NCBI GenBank assembly: GCA_964457725.1
Contig: CAYWGQ010000025.1
Location: 1 to 28,171 of the forward strand
Direction: 5' to 3'
DNA: 28,171 nt
From: FEN-1219 sp964457725
GTDB lineage: Bacteria; Pseudomonadota; Gammaproteobacteria; Steroidobacterales; Rariloculaceae
Below are positions 1-8,885 of this stretch, in pieces (the first letter of the stretch is position 1; each line of letters starts with the position of its first letter). Made by a program: the position numbers and the translations under genes. The notes under the pieces were generated by a model. It was not told the DNA's origin, did no database searches, and saw only the letters and a program-made list of their open reading frames with translations.

Positions 1-453
1 GGCGTCCGCAGCGCCGACGCCGAAGTCCCGTCGCTGGTTCTGTTCGGCCCGGTGCTCGAGATCGGGGAGTCAAGCGTCAACGTGCTCGGCCTAGAGATTG
101 CGAGCGAGGGCGGTGCGGCGGATGCGTCGTTGGTCGGTAAGTCCGCCTATGCCGAGATCGCGCTGGTCGACGGCGCGCTTACGCTGTTGTCGCTGAGCGC
201 GACCGACGAGTTGTCGGTGCCGGGAGCTTCGAGCGTGTTCGTCTCGGGAACGGTCGACGGAGTGAGCGATACGGGTCAGGTGTCGATCGGCGGTCTCGCT
301 ATCGACGCGAACAACCTGGGCGTCAGCTCGATCGAAGTCGGTTCCGCGGTGGCGATTGGCGGCGTGCAGCCGGTGCCCGGCGGCCTCATTTTGGGGCAGT
401 CGATTGTCGCAATGGGCGCCGCTGCAACCGAGGCGCTCGGCGCGCGTCAGTAA
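1..453 (+). CDS. C-terminal part of a secreted repeat protein (5' end outside window)
   Basis: The frame is open from the first base of the window, so the gene starts upstream; an internal GTG at 52 is probably not the true start. The visible 150 residues are rich in Gly, Val, Ser and Ala with alternating hydrophobic residues. They contain a segment of the form VSGTVDGV...GQVSIGGLAID...VGSAVAIGGVQ. This small beta-repeat pattern resembles DUF5666-type domains of secreted proteins (family resemblance judged by eye). There are no catalytic motifs and no membrane segment. The gene converges on the minus-strand PpiC gene with a 22-base gap, and a strong hairpin just past the stop may terminate it. 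The function is unknown. Confidence 0.6.
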   Translation, partial: GVRSADAEVPSLVLFGPVLEIGESSVNVLGLEIASEGGAADASLVGKSAYAEIALVDGALTLLSLSATDELSVPGASSVFVSGTVDGVSDTGQVSIGGLAIDANNLGVSSIEVGSAVAIGGVQPVPGGLILGQSIVAMGAAATEALGARQ

Positions 454-475
454 GCGACCGATACGGTCGTCAGGC

Positions 476-1309
476 TCAAGGGGCGGCGGTAGTTTCTACC
501 GTCGCCCCTTCTCTTATCGACGAGATATAGGCTTCCAGCTTCTCCCGGTCGACGGCCGCAGCAAGATCTGCGCGGATCGATTCGAGCGCCGGTGCTTGCT
601 GTTGTCGCACTTCCTCCAGCAGCAGCACGTGAAAGCCGAAGTCCGACGGCACGGGCGCAGTCGAGAACGCGCCGGGCTCTAGCGCCTGGATGGCCTCTGC
701 AACCGAAGGGACCATCGACTGCGCCGTCAGCCAGCCCAAGTCGCCGCCGTTGGTGCTAGTCGGACCTTTCGACACCTGCCGGGCAAGCTCTGCGAAGTCG
801 GCGCCTTCTTGTAGTTGCTCGATTGCGCTCGTAGCTTCTGCCTCCGATTCGACGAGGATGTGGCGCGTCTTGTACTCGAGAGGTGCCAGCTGCGGCAGCA
901 GCCGCTCGTACATCGCCTGCACTTCCGCGTCGGTCGCTGGATTCTGCTCCAAGTAGCGCAGAGCCATGTGGCGTGCGATCAGCTGAATCTGCTGCAGCGC
1001 GAGCTCGGCGGCTATCGTGCGCTCGTTCGGTAGACCGCGGGCGCGCGCCTCGTCCACCAGGAGCTGCAGCTGAACGAGCTCCTCGATTGCCTGCGTACGC
1101 TCCGCATTGTTCAAGGCATCCGGGTTCTTCCGCTGAACGTTGATCACGTAGTAGCGGAACAAAGACTCCGGCACCGGTTGGCCGTTGACCGTTGCGACTC
1201 GCGCAGTACCCAGCGCGGCGGGGAACTGCGATACGGGCTCGCTCTCCGGCGTACAACCTACGACCGAAAGAGCAAGACAAACGGAGGTGGCAAGCGGGCG
1301 CAGTGTCAT
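476..1309 (-). CDS. Lipoprotein peptidyl-prolyl cis-trans isomerase, PpiC/SurA type
   Basis: This is a 277-residue periplasmic folding catalyst that isomerises X-Pro bonds. The N-terminus is a lipoprotein signal with lipobox VVGC, so Cys19 should be lipidated. A SurA-like helical chaperone region spans about residues 40-135. A parvulin rotamase domain follows at about 143-235, with the family motifs KTRHILVE, GADFAELAR, GGDLGWL and GFHVLLLEE. The start ATG at 1307-1309 has a purine-rich GGGGGA upstream. It is the last gene of the minus-strand run yciB-yciI-bolA-ppiC, 30 bases after bolA. Overall length and architecture resemble EpsD/PrsA-like lipoprotein foldases. The natural client is unknown. 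Confidence 0.9.
   Translation of the reverse strand: MTLRPLATSVCLALSVVGCTPESEPVSQFPAALGTARVATVNGQPVPESLFRYYVINVQRKNPDALNNAERTQAIEELVQLQLLVDEARARGLPNERTIAAELALQQIQLIARHMALRYLEQNPATDAEVQAMYERLLPQLAPLEYKTRHILVESEAEATSAIEQLQEGADFAELARQVSKGPTSTNGGDLGWLTAQSMVPSVAEAIQALEPGAFSTAPVPSDFGFHVLLLEEVRQQQAPALESIRADLAAAVDREKLEAYISSIREGATVETTAAP
478..510 (+). terminator. Hairpin after the first gene, inside the 3' end of the PpiC gene
   Basis: The arms AAGGGGCGGCGGTAG (478-492) and CTACCGTCGCCCCTT (496-510) form a 15-pair stem with one G:T position and a TTT loop, followed by CTCTTAT. It lies 25 bases after the stop of the plus-strand gene, so it could act as its rho-independent terminator, although the T tract is weak. 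The same bases encode the last codons of the minus-strand PpiC gene. Confidence 0.5.
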
Positions 1310-1339
1310 CGGAATCCCCCGGGGGCGAGCTGGCGCGAG

Positions 1340-1606
1340 CTACTCGCGCTCGATCGCAGTAATCTTCAACGCATGAATGTCGGTCAGCATGAGGTCCCCG
1401 AGCGCCTCGTATACCAGTCGGTGCCGCTCGAGGGGGCTCGTCCCCTGAAAGCGCTTCGAGACGATTCTCACGCTGAAATGACCTTTGCCTTCCCGCGCGC
1501 CGGGGTGACCGACGTGGAGGTGGCTGTCGTCGCTGATCTCGAGCGATTCGGGCGAGAAGGCCTGCTCGAGCCGCGTGCGTATCTGCTCGATCCGACTCGA
1601 CGTCAC
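1340..1606 (-). CDS. BolA family protein
   Basis: This 88-residue protein covers a complete BolA domain, including DDSHLHVGHPGA, the helix-turn-helix-like segment and HRLVYEALGDLM, with the usual ending at DIHALKITA. BolA/IbaG proteins bind [2Fe-2S] clusters together with monothiol glutaredoxins and affect cell envelope and iron homeostasis. The start is GTG at 1604-1606 and shares four bases (GTGA) with the stop of the upstream yciI-like gene, so translation is probably coupled. BolA next to YciI and YciB is a familiar gammaproteobacterial arrangement. The histidine in HLHVGH is the likely cluster ligand. I cannot decide between the BolA and IbaG subtypes. Confidence 0.92.
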   Translation of the reverse strand: MTSSRIEQIRTRLEQAFSPESLEISDDSHLHVGHPGAREGKGHFSVRIVSKRFQGTSPLERHRLVYEALGDLMLTDIHALKITAIERE

Positions 1607-1902
1607 GGATGAACCTGCAGCACCGGTTTGATGGTCACTTCCGCGAATACGCCCTCGAGCGCGTACGGATCTTGCGCTGCCCAGGCCCGACAGTCCTCGA
1701 TGGAGTCGAACTCGGCAATGATCAAGCTGCCTGTGAATCCGGCCGGGCCCGGATCGGGCGAATCGATGGCCGGATGGGGACCGGCAAAGCGAACACGTCC
1801 CGCGTCGATCAGTTCTCGCAGATATTCGATGTGCCGGGGCCGCGTAGCTTTGCGGAGCGGCAGGCTGTCTGGAACGTCGCGTGCAATGATGGCGTAGAGC
1901 AT
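1603..1902 (-). CDS. YciI family protein
   Basis: This 99-residue protein spans a YciI domain: MLYAIIARD at the start, the RPRHIEYLRELIDAGRV helix with the conserved His, then an AEFDSIEDCRAWAAQDPY segment and a strand ending in IKPVLQV. YciI is a ferredoxin-like alpha/beta barrel fold with a proposed His-Asp active pair, but no reaction has been settled for this group. It sits between yciB and bolA in the minus-strand operon, and its stop overlaps the bolA start by four bases. The start ATG is at 1900-1902. Confidence 0.9.
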   Translation of the reverse strand: MLYAIIARDVPDSLPLRKATRPRHIEYLRELIDAGRVRFAGPHPAIDSPDPGPAGFTGSLIIAEFDSIEDCRAWAAQDPYALEGVFAEVTIKPVLQVHP

Positions 1903-1933
1903 CGTCGAGTACCTGTGGCCCAGACGTTTTCGG

Positions 1934-2479
1934 CTACGTCTCTTCTTGTCGACGGTCGGAAGTCTTGGCCGCGATCCAGACCGCTTGTCCGACCGCGGTG
2001 AGCAGCGTCAAGCCGATCATGCCGAACAGCTTGAAGTTGACCCACACTTCTTCGCTGAAAGTGTACACGACGTACAAATTAGCGGCCCCAAGCACGAGAA
2101 AGTTCACTATCCATACCACGTTCAGCTGCCGCCAAAGCGCCGGCTCGAGCTCGATTGCGTGTCCCATGATGCGCTCGACGAGCGTCTTCCGACCGAACAT
2201 CTGGGTGCCGAGGAACGCCGCCGCGAACAGCCAGTTAACGATCGTCGGCTTCCATTGAATGAAAAGCGGATCGCGAAGTGCGAGCGTCACGCCGCCGAGG
2301 ACGGCCACCAGCGCGCCGGAGACGAGCAGCATCTTGTTGATTTTGCGATCGCGGTACCACTGCACGGCGAGCTGCAATGCCATGGCGACGATGATCGCGC
2401 CTGTCGCCGCGTAGATGTCGGCAAACTTGTAGACGACGAAGAAGACGATGATTGGAAAGAAATCGAACAGTAGCTGCAT
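1934..2479 (-). CDS. yciB: Inner membrane septation protein A (YciB/IspZ)
   Basis: This 181-residue polytopic membrane protein begins MQLLFDFFPIIVFFVVYK and contains the family hallmarks KPTIVNWLFAAAFLG, FGRKTLVERIMG and NVVWIVNF. About five hydrophobic helices are visible. YciB works at the inner membrane in cell envelope synthesis and septation, interacting with elongation and division proteins. It heads the minus-strand run towards yciI, bolA and ppiC and is divergent from the yciO-type gene. Only 61 bases separate the two starts, so the promoters overlap. Length and sequence are normal for the family. Confidence 0.93.
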   Translation of the reverse strand: MQLLFDFFPIIVFFVVYKFADIYAATGAIIVAMALQLAVQWYRDRKINKMLLVSGALVAVLGGVTLALRDPLFIQWKPTIVNWLFAAAFLGTQMFGRKTLVERIMGHAIELEPALWRQLNVVWIVNFLVLGAANLYVVYTFSEEVWVNFKLFGMIGLTLLTAVGQAVWIAAKTSDRRQEET

Positions 2480-2528
2480 ATCTATCCAGCCTGCCTCTGC
2501 AGTCCTGCCGCGTCGGGCGTGTACACCA

Positions 2529-2534
2529 TAAAAT
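2529..2534 (+). promoter_or_regulatory. -10 box directly upstream of the YciO-type gene (possible leaderless mRNA)
   Basis: TAAAAT (one mismatch to TATAAT) is followed by six bases and then the ATG at 2541. Transcription would normally begin about at the A of the start codon. There is no Shine-Dalgarno in the six-base interval and no good -35 match. The same spacing recurs at the next gene. Confidence 0.5.
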
Positions 2535-2540
2535 CAGCGG

Positions 2541-3164
2541 ATGGCGCAGTACTTCAAAATCCACCCCGAGAATCCGCAGCGGCGCCTGCTGCAACGGGCG
2601 GCCGAGATCATGCGGGACGGGGGCATTATCGTCTACCCGACCGACTCCTCCTACGCGTTCGGGTGGCACCTCGGGGACAAGGAGGCTCTCGAGCGGGTGC
2701 GGCGACTTCGCCAGACCGAGCGAGACCACGAGTTCACGCTCGTTTGCCGCGACCTCTCGGAGATCGCCACCTATGCCCGCGTCGACAACTGGGCCTATCG
2801 GCTCCTCAAATCCTTGACCCCCGGCCCGTATACCTTCGTGCTGCGGGCGACGCACGAAGTTCCCAAGCGCCTCCAGGACCCGAAGCGCCGTTCGATCGGC
2901 ATCCGGGTGCCGATGAACAAGATCGCGCTCGCTCTGGCGGAGGAGCTGGCCGAGCCGATAATGAGCTCCACCCTCCTTCTGCCCGGGGAAGGGGTGCCCT
3001 TGACGGACCCGGAGGAAATGCGAGACCGGCTCGGGAAGCAGATCGATGCCGTCATCGACGGTGGGCCGGGCGGCATGGAGCCGACCTCGGTGCTGGATCT
3101 GAGCCGCGACGAGGTCAACGTGCTGCGGGCCGGAAAAGGCGACGTCAGCGCTTTTGCGAGCTGA
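2541..3164 (+). CDS. YciO/Sua5/YrdC family protein (L-threonylcarbamoyladenylate synthase type)
   Basis: This 207-residue protein spans one YrdC domain. Visible motifs are GGIIVYPTDSSYAFGW (nucleotide-site strand), KPG-region equivalent LTPGPYTFVLRAT, RRSIGIRVP and PIMSSTLLLPGE. YrdC/Sua5 proteins make threonylcarbamoyl-AMP for t6A tRNA modification. The sequence starts MAQYFKIHPENPQRRLL, like the YciO branch, whose exact role is less certain. It has no C-terminal Sua5 domain. The start is fixed by the MAQYF family N-terminus. It opens the plus-strand block M50-scpA-scpB-rluB. The only obvious promoter element lies six bases upstream of ATG. Confidence 0.9.
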   Translation: MAQYFKIHPENPQRRLLQRAAEIMRDGGIIVYPTDSSYAFGWHLGDKEALERVRRLRQTERDHEFTLVCRDLSEIATYARVDNWAYRLLKSLTPGPYTFVLRATHEVPKRLQDPKRRSIGIRVPMNKIALALAEELAEPIMSSTLLLPGEGVPLTDPEEMRDRLGKQIDAVIDGGPGGMEPTSVLDLSRDEVNVLRAGKGDVSAFAS

Positions 3165-3188
3165 GGCCCTTCCGCTCCGTCACATACG

Positions 3189-3194
3189 TATAAT
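3189..3194 (+). promoter_or_regulatory. Consensus -10 box directly upstream of the M50 protease gene (possible leaderless mRNA)
   Basis: A perfect TATAAT is followed by GCGCCG and then ATG at 3201, which places the expected transcription start on or next to the start codon. No Shine-Dalgarno-like GGAG lies in front of the ATG and no clear -35 is present. If active, this promoter would also feed scpA, scpB and rluB. Confidence 0.6.
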
Positions 3195-3200
3195 GCGCCG

Positions 3201-3872
3201 ATGCCGGGATTCGACATCGAGCAGCTCGTCCGCGTTCTATCGATTGCGTTGATCCCGGGCCTGTTCGCGATCACGTTGCACGAAGTCTCGCACGGTTGGG
3301 CGGCGAAGCGGCTCGGTGACCCGACGGCCTTCATGCTGGGCCGGCTGTCGCTCAATCCGCTGAAGCACGTGGACCCGCTCGGGACGGTGGTGGTGCCGAT
3401 TGCGATGCTGCTGTTGAGTGGAGGCCAGATGGCGTTCGGCTGGGCGAAGCCGGTGCCGGTCGCGTTCGGCAATCTGAGGCAGCCCCGCCGCGACATGATA
3501 CTCGTCGCAGCTGCGGGCCCTGCGTCCAATCTGCTGATGGCGACCGTCTGGGCGCTCCTGGCCGCGCTTCAGGTTTCGGTTTTGCATCTAGGCGGTGGCG
3601 CCGGGCAGTGGCTGCTCGGGGTCTGCGTGTTCGGGATCTGGATCAACGTGATTCTTGCGGTGTTCAACATGTTGCCGATCCCGCCGCTCGACGGTGGGCG
3701 TGTGCTGTCAGGGCTGCTGCCGCCGCCGATGTCCCGGATCCTCGATCAAATCGAGCCGTTCGGGTTCATGATCATCCTCGTGCTCATGGTCACCCGCGTG
3801 CTTTGGGTCCTACTGGAGCCATTTATGTTGTTTTTCAACGATTTCTTTTGGCGACTTGCGGGACTAGGTTAA
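3201..3872 (+). CDS. Site-2 protease family (M50) integral membrane zinc metalloprotease
   Basis: This 223-residue membrane protein has the zinc site HEVSH at residues 27-31 in the first helix and the second zinc/aspartate motif NMLPIPPLDGGRV around residue 160. FGWAKPVPV and AAAGPASNLLMA are also typical. It lacks a PDZ or CBS domain, so it belongs to the minimal FtsH-independent M50B-like group (compare YwhC-type proteins) and not to RseP. The substrate is unknown. It is followed without any gap by scpA, a neighbourhood common in proteobacteria. Five or six hydrophobic segments are visible. Confidence 0.92.
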   Translation: MPGFDIEQLVRVLSIALIPGLFAITLHEVSHGWAAKRLGDPTAFMLGRLSLNPLKHVDPLGTVVVPIAMLLLSGGQMAFGWAKPVPVAFGNLRQPRRDMILVAAAGPASNLLMATVWALLAALQVSVLHLGGGAGQWLLGVCVFGIWINVILAVFNMLPIPPLDGGRVLSGLLPPPMSRILDQIEPFGFMIILVLMVTRVLWVLLEPFMLFFNDFFWRLAGLG

Positions 3873-4772
3873 GTGACGGATCAAGCGAAGCCGGCCGGTC
3901 GACCCAATCTGCGGCTGGTGCCGCAAGTGCCGCCGCCGGTCACCCCGGAGGCCGGCGCCCCCGCCCAGGCGGAGATGCCGTTCGCGATCGTCGAAGGCGA
4001 GCCGGTCACCGAGCTGCCGCGGGACCTCTACATCCCGCCGCATGCGCTCGAGGTGTTTCTCGAGGCGTTCGAGGGGCCGCTCGACCTGCTGCTCTACCTG
4101 ATACGGCGACAGAACATCGACATCCTCGACATTCCGATCGCCGAGATCTCGCGTCAGTACGTGCAGTACATCGAGCTGATGCGGGAGATGCAGTTCGAGC
4201 TCGCAGGCGAGTACCTCGTGATGGCGGCCACCCTCGCGGAGATCAAGTCGAGGATGCTGCTGCCGCGGACCGTCGAGGAGGGCCAGGAAGAAGAGGATCC
4301 TCGTGCGGAGCTCGTACGGAGGCTTCAGGAGTACGAACGCTTTAAGAAAGCGGCGGAAGATATTGATTCTCTTCAGAGATTGGAAAGAGACGTGCTCCAG
4401 ACGCGTGCGGAGGTGGTCGAACGCACGGTCGTCACGAAGCTGCCCGAGATCACGTTGAAGGAGATGCTCGTGGTCTTCCAGGAGGCGCTCGCGCGCTCCC
4501 AGATGTTCGCGCACCATCATGTGCAGCGGGAACCGCTCTCGGTTCGCGAGCGCATGACGAACATTCTCGTGACGTTACAGGCGGAGCGGTATCTCGATTT
4601 CGTGCGGTTGTTCGATCCTGCCGAGGGCCGGATCGGCGTGACCGTCACCTTCCTCGCGATTCTCGAGCTGCTGAAGGAGTCGTTGATCGACGTGGTGCAG
4701 GCGGAGCCGTTCGGACCGATCCACGTCCGGGCAGCACAGGCCGCGGCGGGCGAGGGGACGGAGCAGGCGTGA
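3873..4772 (+). CDS. scpA: Segregation and condensation protein A
   Basis: ScpA is the kleisin of the SMC-ScpA-ScpB complex and bridges SMC heads during chromosome condensation and segregation. The conserved part begins near residue 58 with VFLEAFEGPLDLLLYLIRR, followed by DIPIAEISRQYVQYI and EYLVMAATLAEIKSRMLLP. The C-terminal winged helix (VTVTFLAILELLKE) is near residue 260. The first 55 residues are a Pro/Ala-rich extension. The start is a GTG immediately after the TAA of the M50 gene, with no spacer and no strong ribosome site, so it probably depends on translation from upstream. scpB follows after nine bases. Confidence 0.93.
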   Translation: MTDQAKPAGRPNLRLVPQVPPPVTPEAGAPAQAEMPFAIVEGEPVTELPRDLYIPPHALEVFLEAFEGPLDLLLYLIRRQNIDILDIPIAEISRQYVQYIELMREMQFELAGEYLVMAATLAEIKSRMLLPRTVEEGQEEEDPRAELVRRLQEYERFKKAAEDIDSLQRLERDVLQTRAEVVERTVVTKLPEITLKEMLVVFQEALARSQMFAHHHVQREPLSVRERMTNILVTLQAERYLDFVRLFDPAEGRIGVTVTFLAILELLKESLIDVVQAEPFGPIHVRAAQAAAGEGTEQA

Positions 4773-4781
4773 GAACTCGAC

Positions 4782-6150
<1,369 letters not shown>

Positions 6151-6154
<4 letters not shown>

Positions 6155-6894
6155 GCGAACGTATTCAAAAAGTTCTTGCCGAGGCCGGCGTCGGCTCCCG
6201 GCGGCAAATCGAGCGCTGGATCGGCGAAGGGCGAATCACCGTCGACGGCCGACTCGCCCAGATCGGCGAGCGCCTGAGCGGCCGGGAACGCGTGTTCGTG
6301 AACGGACGCCGCGTGCGGCTCACCGCGGCGAGACAGGGGCCGCGCCACGCGCATCTCGCTTACTACAAGCCGGCAGGCGAGGTCACTTCTCGTGACGACC
6401 CGGAGCGCCGGGGCACGGTATTCGACGCGCTGCCGGCGCCGCCGCGCGGACGGTGGATCAGCGTCGGGCGGCTCGATCTGAACACATCGGGGTTGCTGCT
6501 CTTCACGACCGACGGCGCGCTCGCACATCGGCTGATGCATCCTCGCTACGGGCTCGAGCGCGAGTATGCGGTGCGGCTGCTCGGGCAGCCGGATGCGGAG
6601 CAGATCGAGCGGCTTCGAGAGGGCGTCGAGCTCGAGGACGGTCCGGCGCGGGTCGAGTCGATCGAGCTTCGGGGAGGCACCGGCTCGAACGTCTGGTGCC
6701 ACGTCGTTCTGCGGGAGGGGCGCAACCGCGAGGTGCGCCGCTTGTTCGACGCGGTCGGGCTCGTCGTCAGCCGGCTGATCCGCGTGCGCTACGGACCGAT
6801 CGCCCTCGGCGACATGCGCCGCGGCGAGTCACGGCGATTGACGGCGGCCGAGACCGCCGCCCTCTATCGGGCGGTCGGCCTCGGCCGAGCGTAG
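6151..6894 (+). CDS. rluB: 23S rRNA pseudouridine synthase (RluB/RsuA family), apparent CTG start
   Basis: This 247-residue enzyme converts uridine to pseudouridine in rRNA; RluB acts on U2605 of 23S rRNA in E. coli. An S4 RNA-binding domain (SERIQKVLAEAGVGSRRQIE...ITVDGRLAQIG) covers residues 2-60. The catalytic domain follows with GRLDLNTSGLLLFTTDG, where Asp109 is the catalytic residue, then YGLEREYAVRL and REGRNREVRRLF. The C-terminus ends in a typical RYGPIALGDMRRGESRRL. It lacks the long basic tail of E. coli RluB. It is coupled to scpB, a usual neighbour. The start has to be CTG unless that base is a sequencing error. Confidence 0.9.
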
Positions 6895-6908
6895 GAACGG
6901 AGCGGGTG

Positions 6909-7712
6909 TCAGTTGGCCGCGGCGGAACGCTCCGAAGCCGCGAGCTCGTCGATGATGTCGAACCACGCCTCGTACGATCCCGCTTGCGACCCCGTCGTGA
7001 CGTACTTGCCGTTCACGACGACGGTCGGCGTCGCCGACACGCGGTAGCGGCGAATCAGATCGTCCGCGCGACGCAGCTTCGTGTGGACCGCAAAGGACTC
7101 GAAGGTCTGGTTGAACGTGTCGGCGTCGACGCCGAACCTGCCGAAGAACGCGCGCAGCGCGTTCTGGTTATCGAGCAGGTTGCGCTCGACGTGGATCTCG
7201 CGGAAGAACGCGTCGTGCATTTCCTCGAGCTTACCGAGCGCCTCCGCCGTGTAGAACGCCTGAGCATGAATGCGGGCGAGCGGGTTCCACGCAGCAGGGA
7301 TGCGCACGAGGTTCACGTAATCGGGCTTCGTGCGCTCCCACTCTTGGACGAACGGCTCGAACGAGAAGCAGGCCGGGCAGCTGTACATGAACACTTCGGC
7401 GACCTCGACCTTGTCGGCCGGGGAGCTCGTCGATTGCGCGGGCGTCAGCCGCTGATAGTGGGTGCCCTCCTGAAAGCGGCCGCTCGGGGCGTTCGTGTCG
7501 GCTTGAGCGACTTGCACGGGCTCCCGGGGTGCGCTGGCCGGGCGATTCGCGGCCGAGGCGGGTGCGGGCTCGCGGGCAGCGGGGGCCTCCGCCGGCGCGG
7601 CTGCGGGAGCAGGCGCTGCAGCCTGCGGACTTTGGCTCGGGGCCGGATCCCCGCCGCATGCTGCAGTGCCGAGGGCGGTAACGGCCAACAACAAGGCAAA
7701 TCTGGCGTTCAT
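6909..7712 (-). CDS. DsbA family thiol:disulfide oxidoreductase, predicted lipoprotein
   Basis: The true start is most likely ATG at 7710-7712, which gives 267 residues. An in-frame ATG at 7829 would add an atypical arginine-rich leader. The N-terminus MNARFALLLAVTALGTAAC is a signal peptide with a lipobox-like TAAC, so Cys19 may be lipidated. Residues 20-75 are a low-complexity Ala/Pro/Glu linker. The thioredoxin-fold DsbA domain follows with the active site MYSCPACFSFEP (Cys112, Cys115) and a cis-proline loop SATPTVVV (Pro229). The active-site dipeptide is Pro-Ala where classical DsbA has Pro-His. DsbA proteins form disulfides in exported proteins. It converges on rluB with a 14-base gap. 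Confidence 0.88.
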   Translation of the reverse strand: MNARFALLLAVTALGTAACGGDPAPSQSPQAAAPAPAAAPAEAPAAREPAPASAANRPASAPREPVQVAQADTNAPSGRFQEGTHYQRLTPAQSTSSPADKVEVAEVFMYSCPACFSFEPFVQEWERTKPDYVNLVRIPAAWNPLARIHAQAFYTAEALGKLEEMHDAFFREIHVERNLLDNQNALRAFFGRFGVDADTFNQTFESFAVHTKLRRADDLIRRYRVSATPTVVVNGKYVTTGSQAGSYEAWFDIIDELAASERSAAAN

Positions 7713-7826
7713 TGCACACTCGTCTCGGTGGTTCTCGCCGGGCATCGATGCTACAGGAAGCGCCCGGGCAGATGAAGGTTCGGGGAGCGGCAATCCCCAT
7801 GCTTCGCCGCGGACCGGGCGGGCAGT

Positions 7827-7832
7827 CATAAT
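7827..7832 (+). promoter_or_regulatory. Candidate -10 box for the small CSCC protein gene
   Basis: CATAAT (5/6 to consensus) lies 41 bases before the ATG at 7874, giving a leader of about 35 bases with an AGGA ribosome site at 7863. No convincing -35 is visible. Confidence 0.35.
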
Positions 7833-7873
7833 AGCGGCTGGCTACGACGCATTCGCCCGAGCAGGACGACACC

Positions 7874-8203
7874 ATGGCATCGAACGGCGCCCGCGACGAT
7901 CTACGCTTCGTCGAGCACTGTGCGGGAGTAGGCACGCTCGAGTGGCGCAACGAGCCCCGAGGCCGCGTCCGCTACGACATCCGGCGCTATCAGGGCATGG
8001 CGGCGTCCGGCTTGCCGATCCCGGGCTTGTCGAGAATCGAAGGCACCGTCGATCTCGCGGACGTCGAGGGCGCGACGGAGCTCGTCGGGCAAGGGCTGAC
8101 GTTGCGGCTCGAGGACGGCCGCGCGTTGCGGGTGACGCTCGAGGATACGAGCGGCCGTGTGCTCACCGAGGGGCACGGGCCGTCGCGCTGCAGCTGTTGC
8201 TGA
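7874..8203 (+). CDS. Conserved small protein of unknown function ending in CSCC
   Basis: This 109-residue protein starts at ATG 7874 with AGGA seven bases upstream. There is no signal peptide or membrane helix. It looks like a compact beta protein: GTLEWRNEPRGRVRYDIRRY, then IPGLSRIEGTVDL, LTLRLEDGRALRVTLED, and a C-terminus GHGPSRCSCC. The pattern of a GRxL-type strand repeat followed by a Cys-rich end recalls uncharacterised proteobacterial proteins, but I cannot name the family. The terminal Cys cluster could bind metal or form disulfides (inference). It is divergent from the DsbA-like gene and 76 bases upstream of the cupin gene. Confidence 0.75.
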   Translation: MASNGARDDLRFVEHCAGVGTLEWRNEPRGRVRYDIRRYQGMAASGLPIPGLSRIEGTVDLADVEGATELVGQGLTLRLEDGRALRVTLEDTSGRVLTEGHGPSRCSCC

Positions 8204-8279
8204 AGCGCCAGCGGCCGTCCCTGTTGCCGGGCCGGCGCTGTGACCGATTCGACCGGGGCTTGCTCCTCAGGAGTGTGTC

Positions 8280-8879
8280 ATGCGCATCGTGATCGTCCTC
8301 GCGGGCGTCGTGCTCGCTGCAGCGTTCTATCTCGGGCGACTGTCGGCACAGGTCGTCGAGCCTTCGTGCCGCACGTGCGAACCGACCTACATCCCGGCCG
8401 CCGAGCTTCGGGCGTACGAGAGCATCGGACGCGCGACCGGTATCACGGACCAGCAAGTGCGCTCGGTCGACGTCGGCGACGTGAACGTGCAGGTCGCGCT
8501 CGTGCATCGCGGTCGGCTCGAGCGGCCCGCGCCGCGGTCCGTCGCCTCCCACGATCTCGTCACGGAGGTGTATTACGTCCTGAGCGGCGCCGGCACGAAC
8601 GTGAGCGGCTCGCGCCTGATCGATCCGGAGCAACGGCCGGCGGACAACCGGGCCGTGCGGTTTCTGAACGGCCCCGGCAAGAATTCCATGGGCATCGAGG
8701 ATGCCGTCACGCACGAGCTCGAGGCGGGCGACGTGCTCGTGATTCCTGCAGGGACGGGGCATCAGTTCACCCGGATCGACGATCACATCACCTATCTCAT
8801 GGTGCGTGTCGATCCGCGCAAGGTCGTGCCGCTGATGGACGCGGAGGATTCGGCCACCTATCTCGAAGAGAACCGGTAG
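8280..8879 (+). CDS. Membrane-anchored or exported cupin-domain protein
   Basis: This 199-residue protein starts at ATG 8280 with an AGGAG six bases upstream. MRIVIVLAGVVLAAAFYLGRLSAQ is a signal peptide or N-terminal anchor. A CRTC pair follows, at about residues 30-33. The rest is a single cupin: EVYYVLSGAGTNVSG (motif 1 region, with Glu and Tyr but few His) and GDVLVIPAGTGHQFTRID (motif 2 with His). The His set is incomplete compared with metal-binding cupins, so a catalytic role is uncertain. It converges on the DUF456 gene with only six bases between stops. Confidence 0.8.
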   Translation: MRIVIVLAGVVLAAAFYLGRLSAQVVEPSCRTCEPTYIPAAELRAYESIGRATGITDQQVRSVDVGDVNVQVALVHRGRLERPAPRSVASHDLVTEVYYVLSGAGTNVSGSRLIDPEQRPADNRAVRFLNGPGKNSMGIEDAVTHELEAGDVLVIPAGTGHQFTRIDDHITYLMVRVDPRKVVPLMDAEDSATYLEENR

Positions 8880-8885
8880 GCGCAG

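Noticed and set aside
7713..7829. Longer start (ATG 7829) for the DsbA-like protein
   Set aside because: The extra 39 residues are hydrophilic and would hide the lipoprotein signal peptide.
8204..8243. Hairpin between the small protein and cupin genes (AGCGCC...GGCGCT)
   Set aside because: The arms match over only six bases around a long loop in very GC-rich sequence, which is expected by chance.
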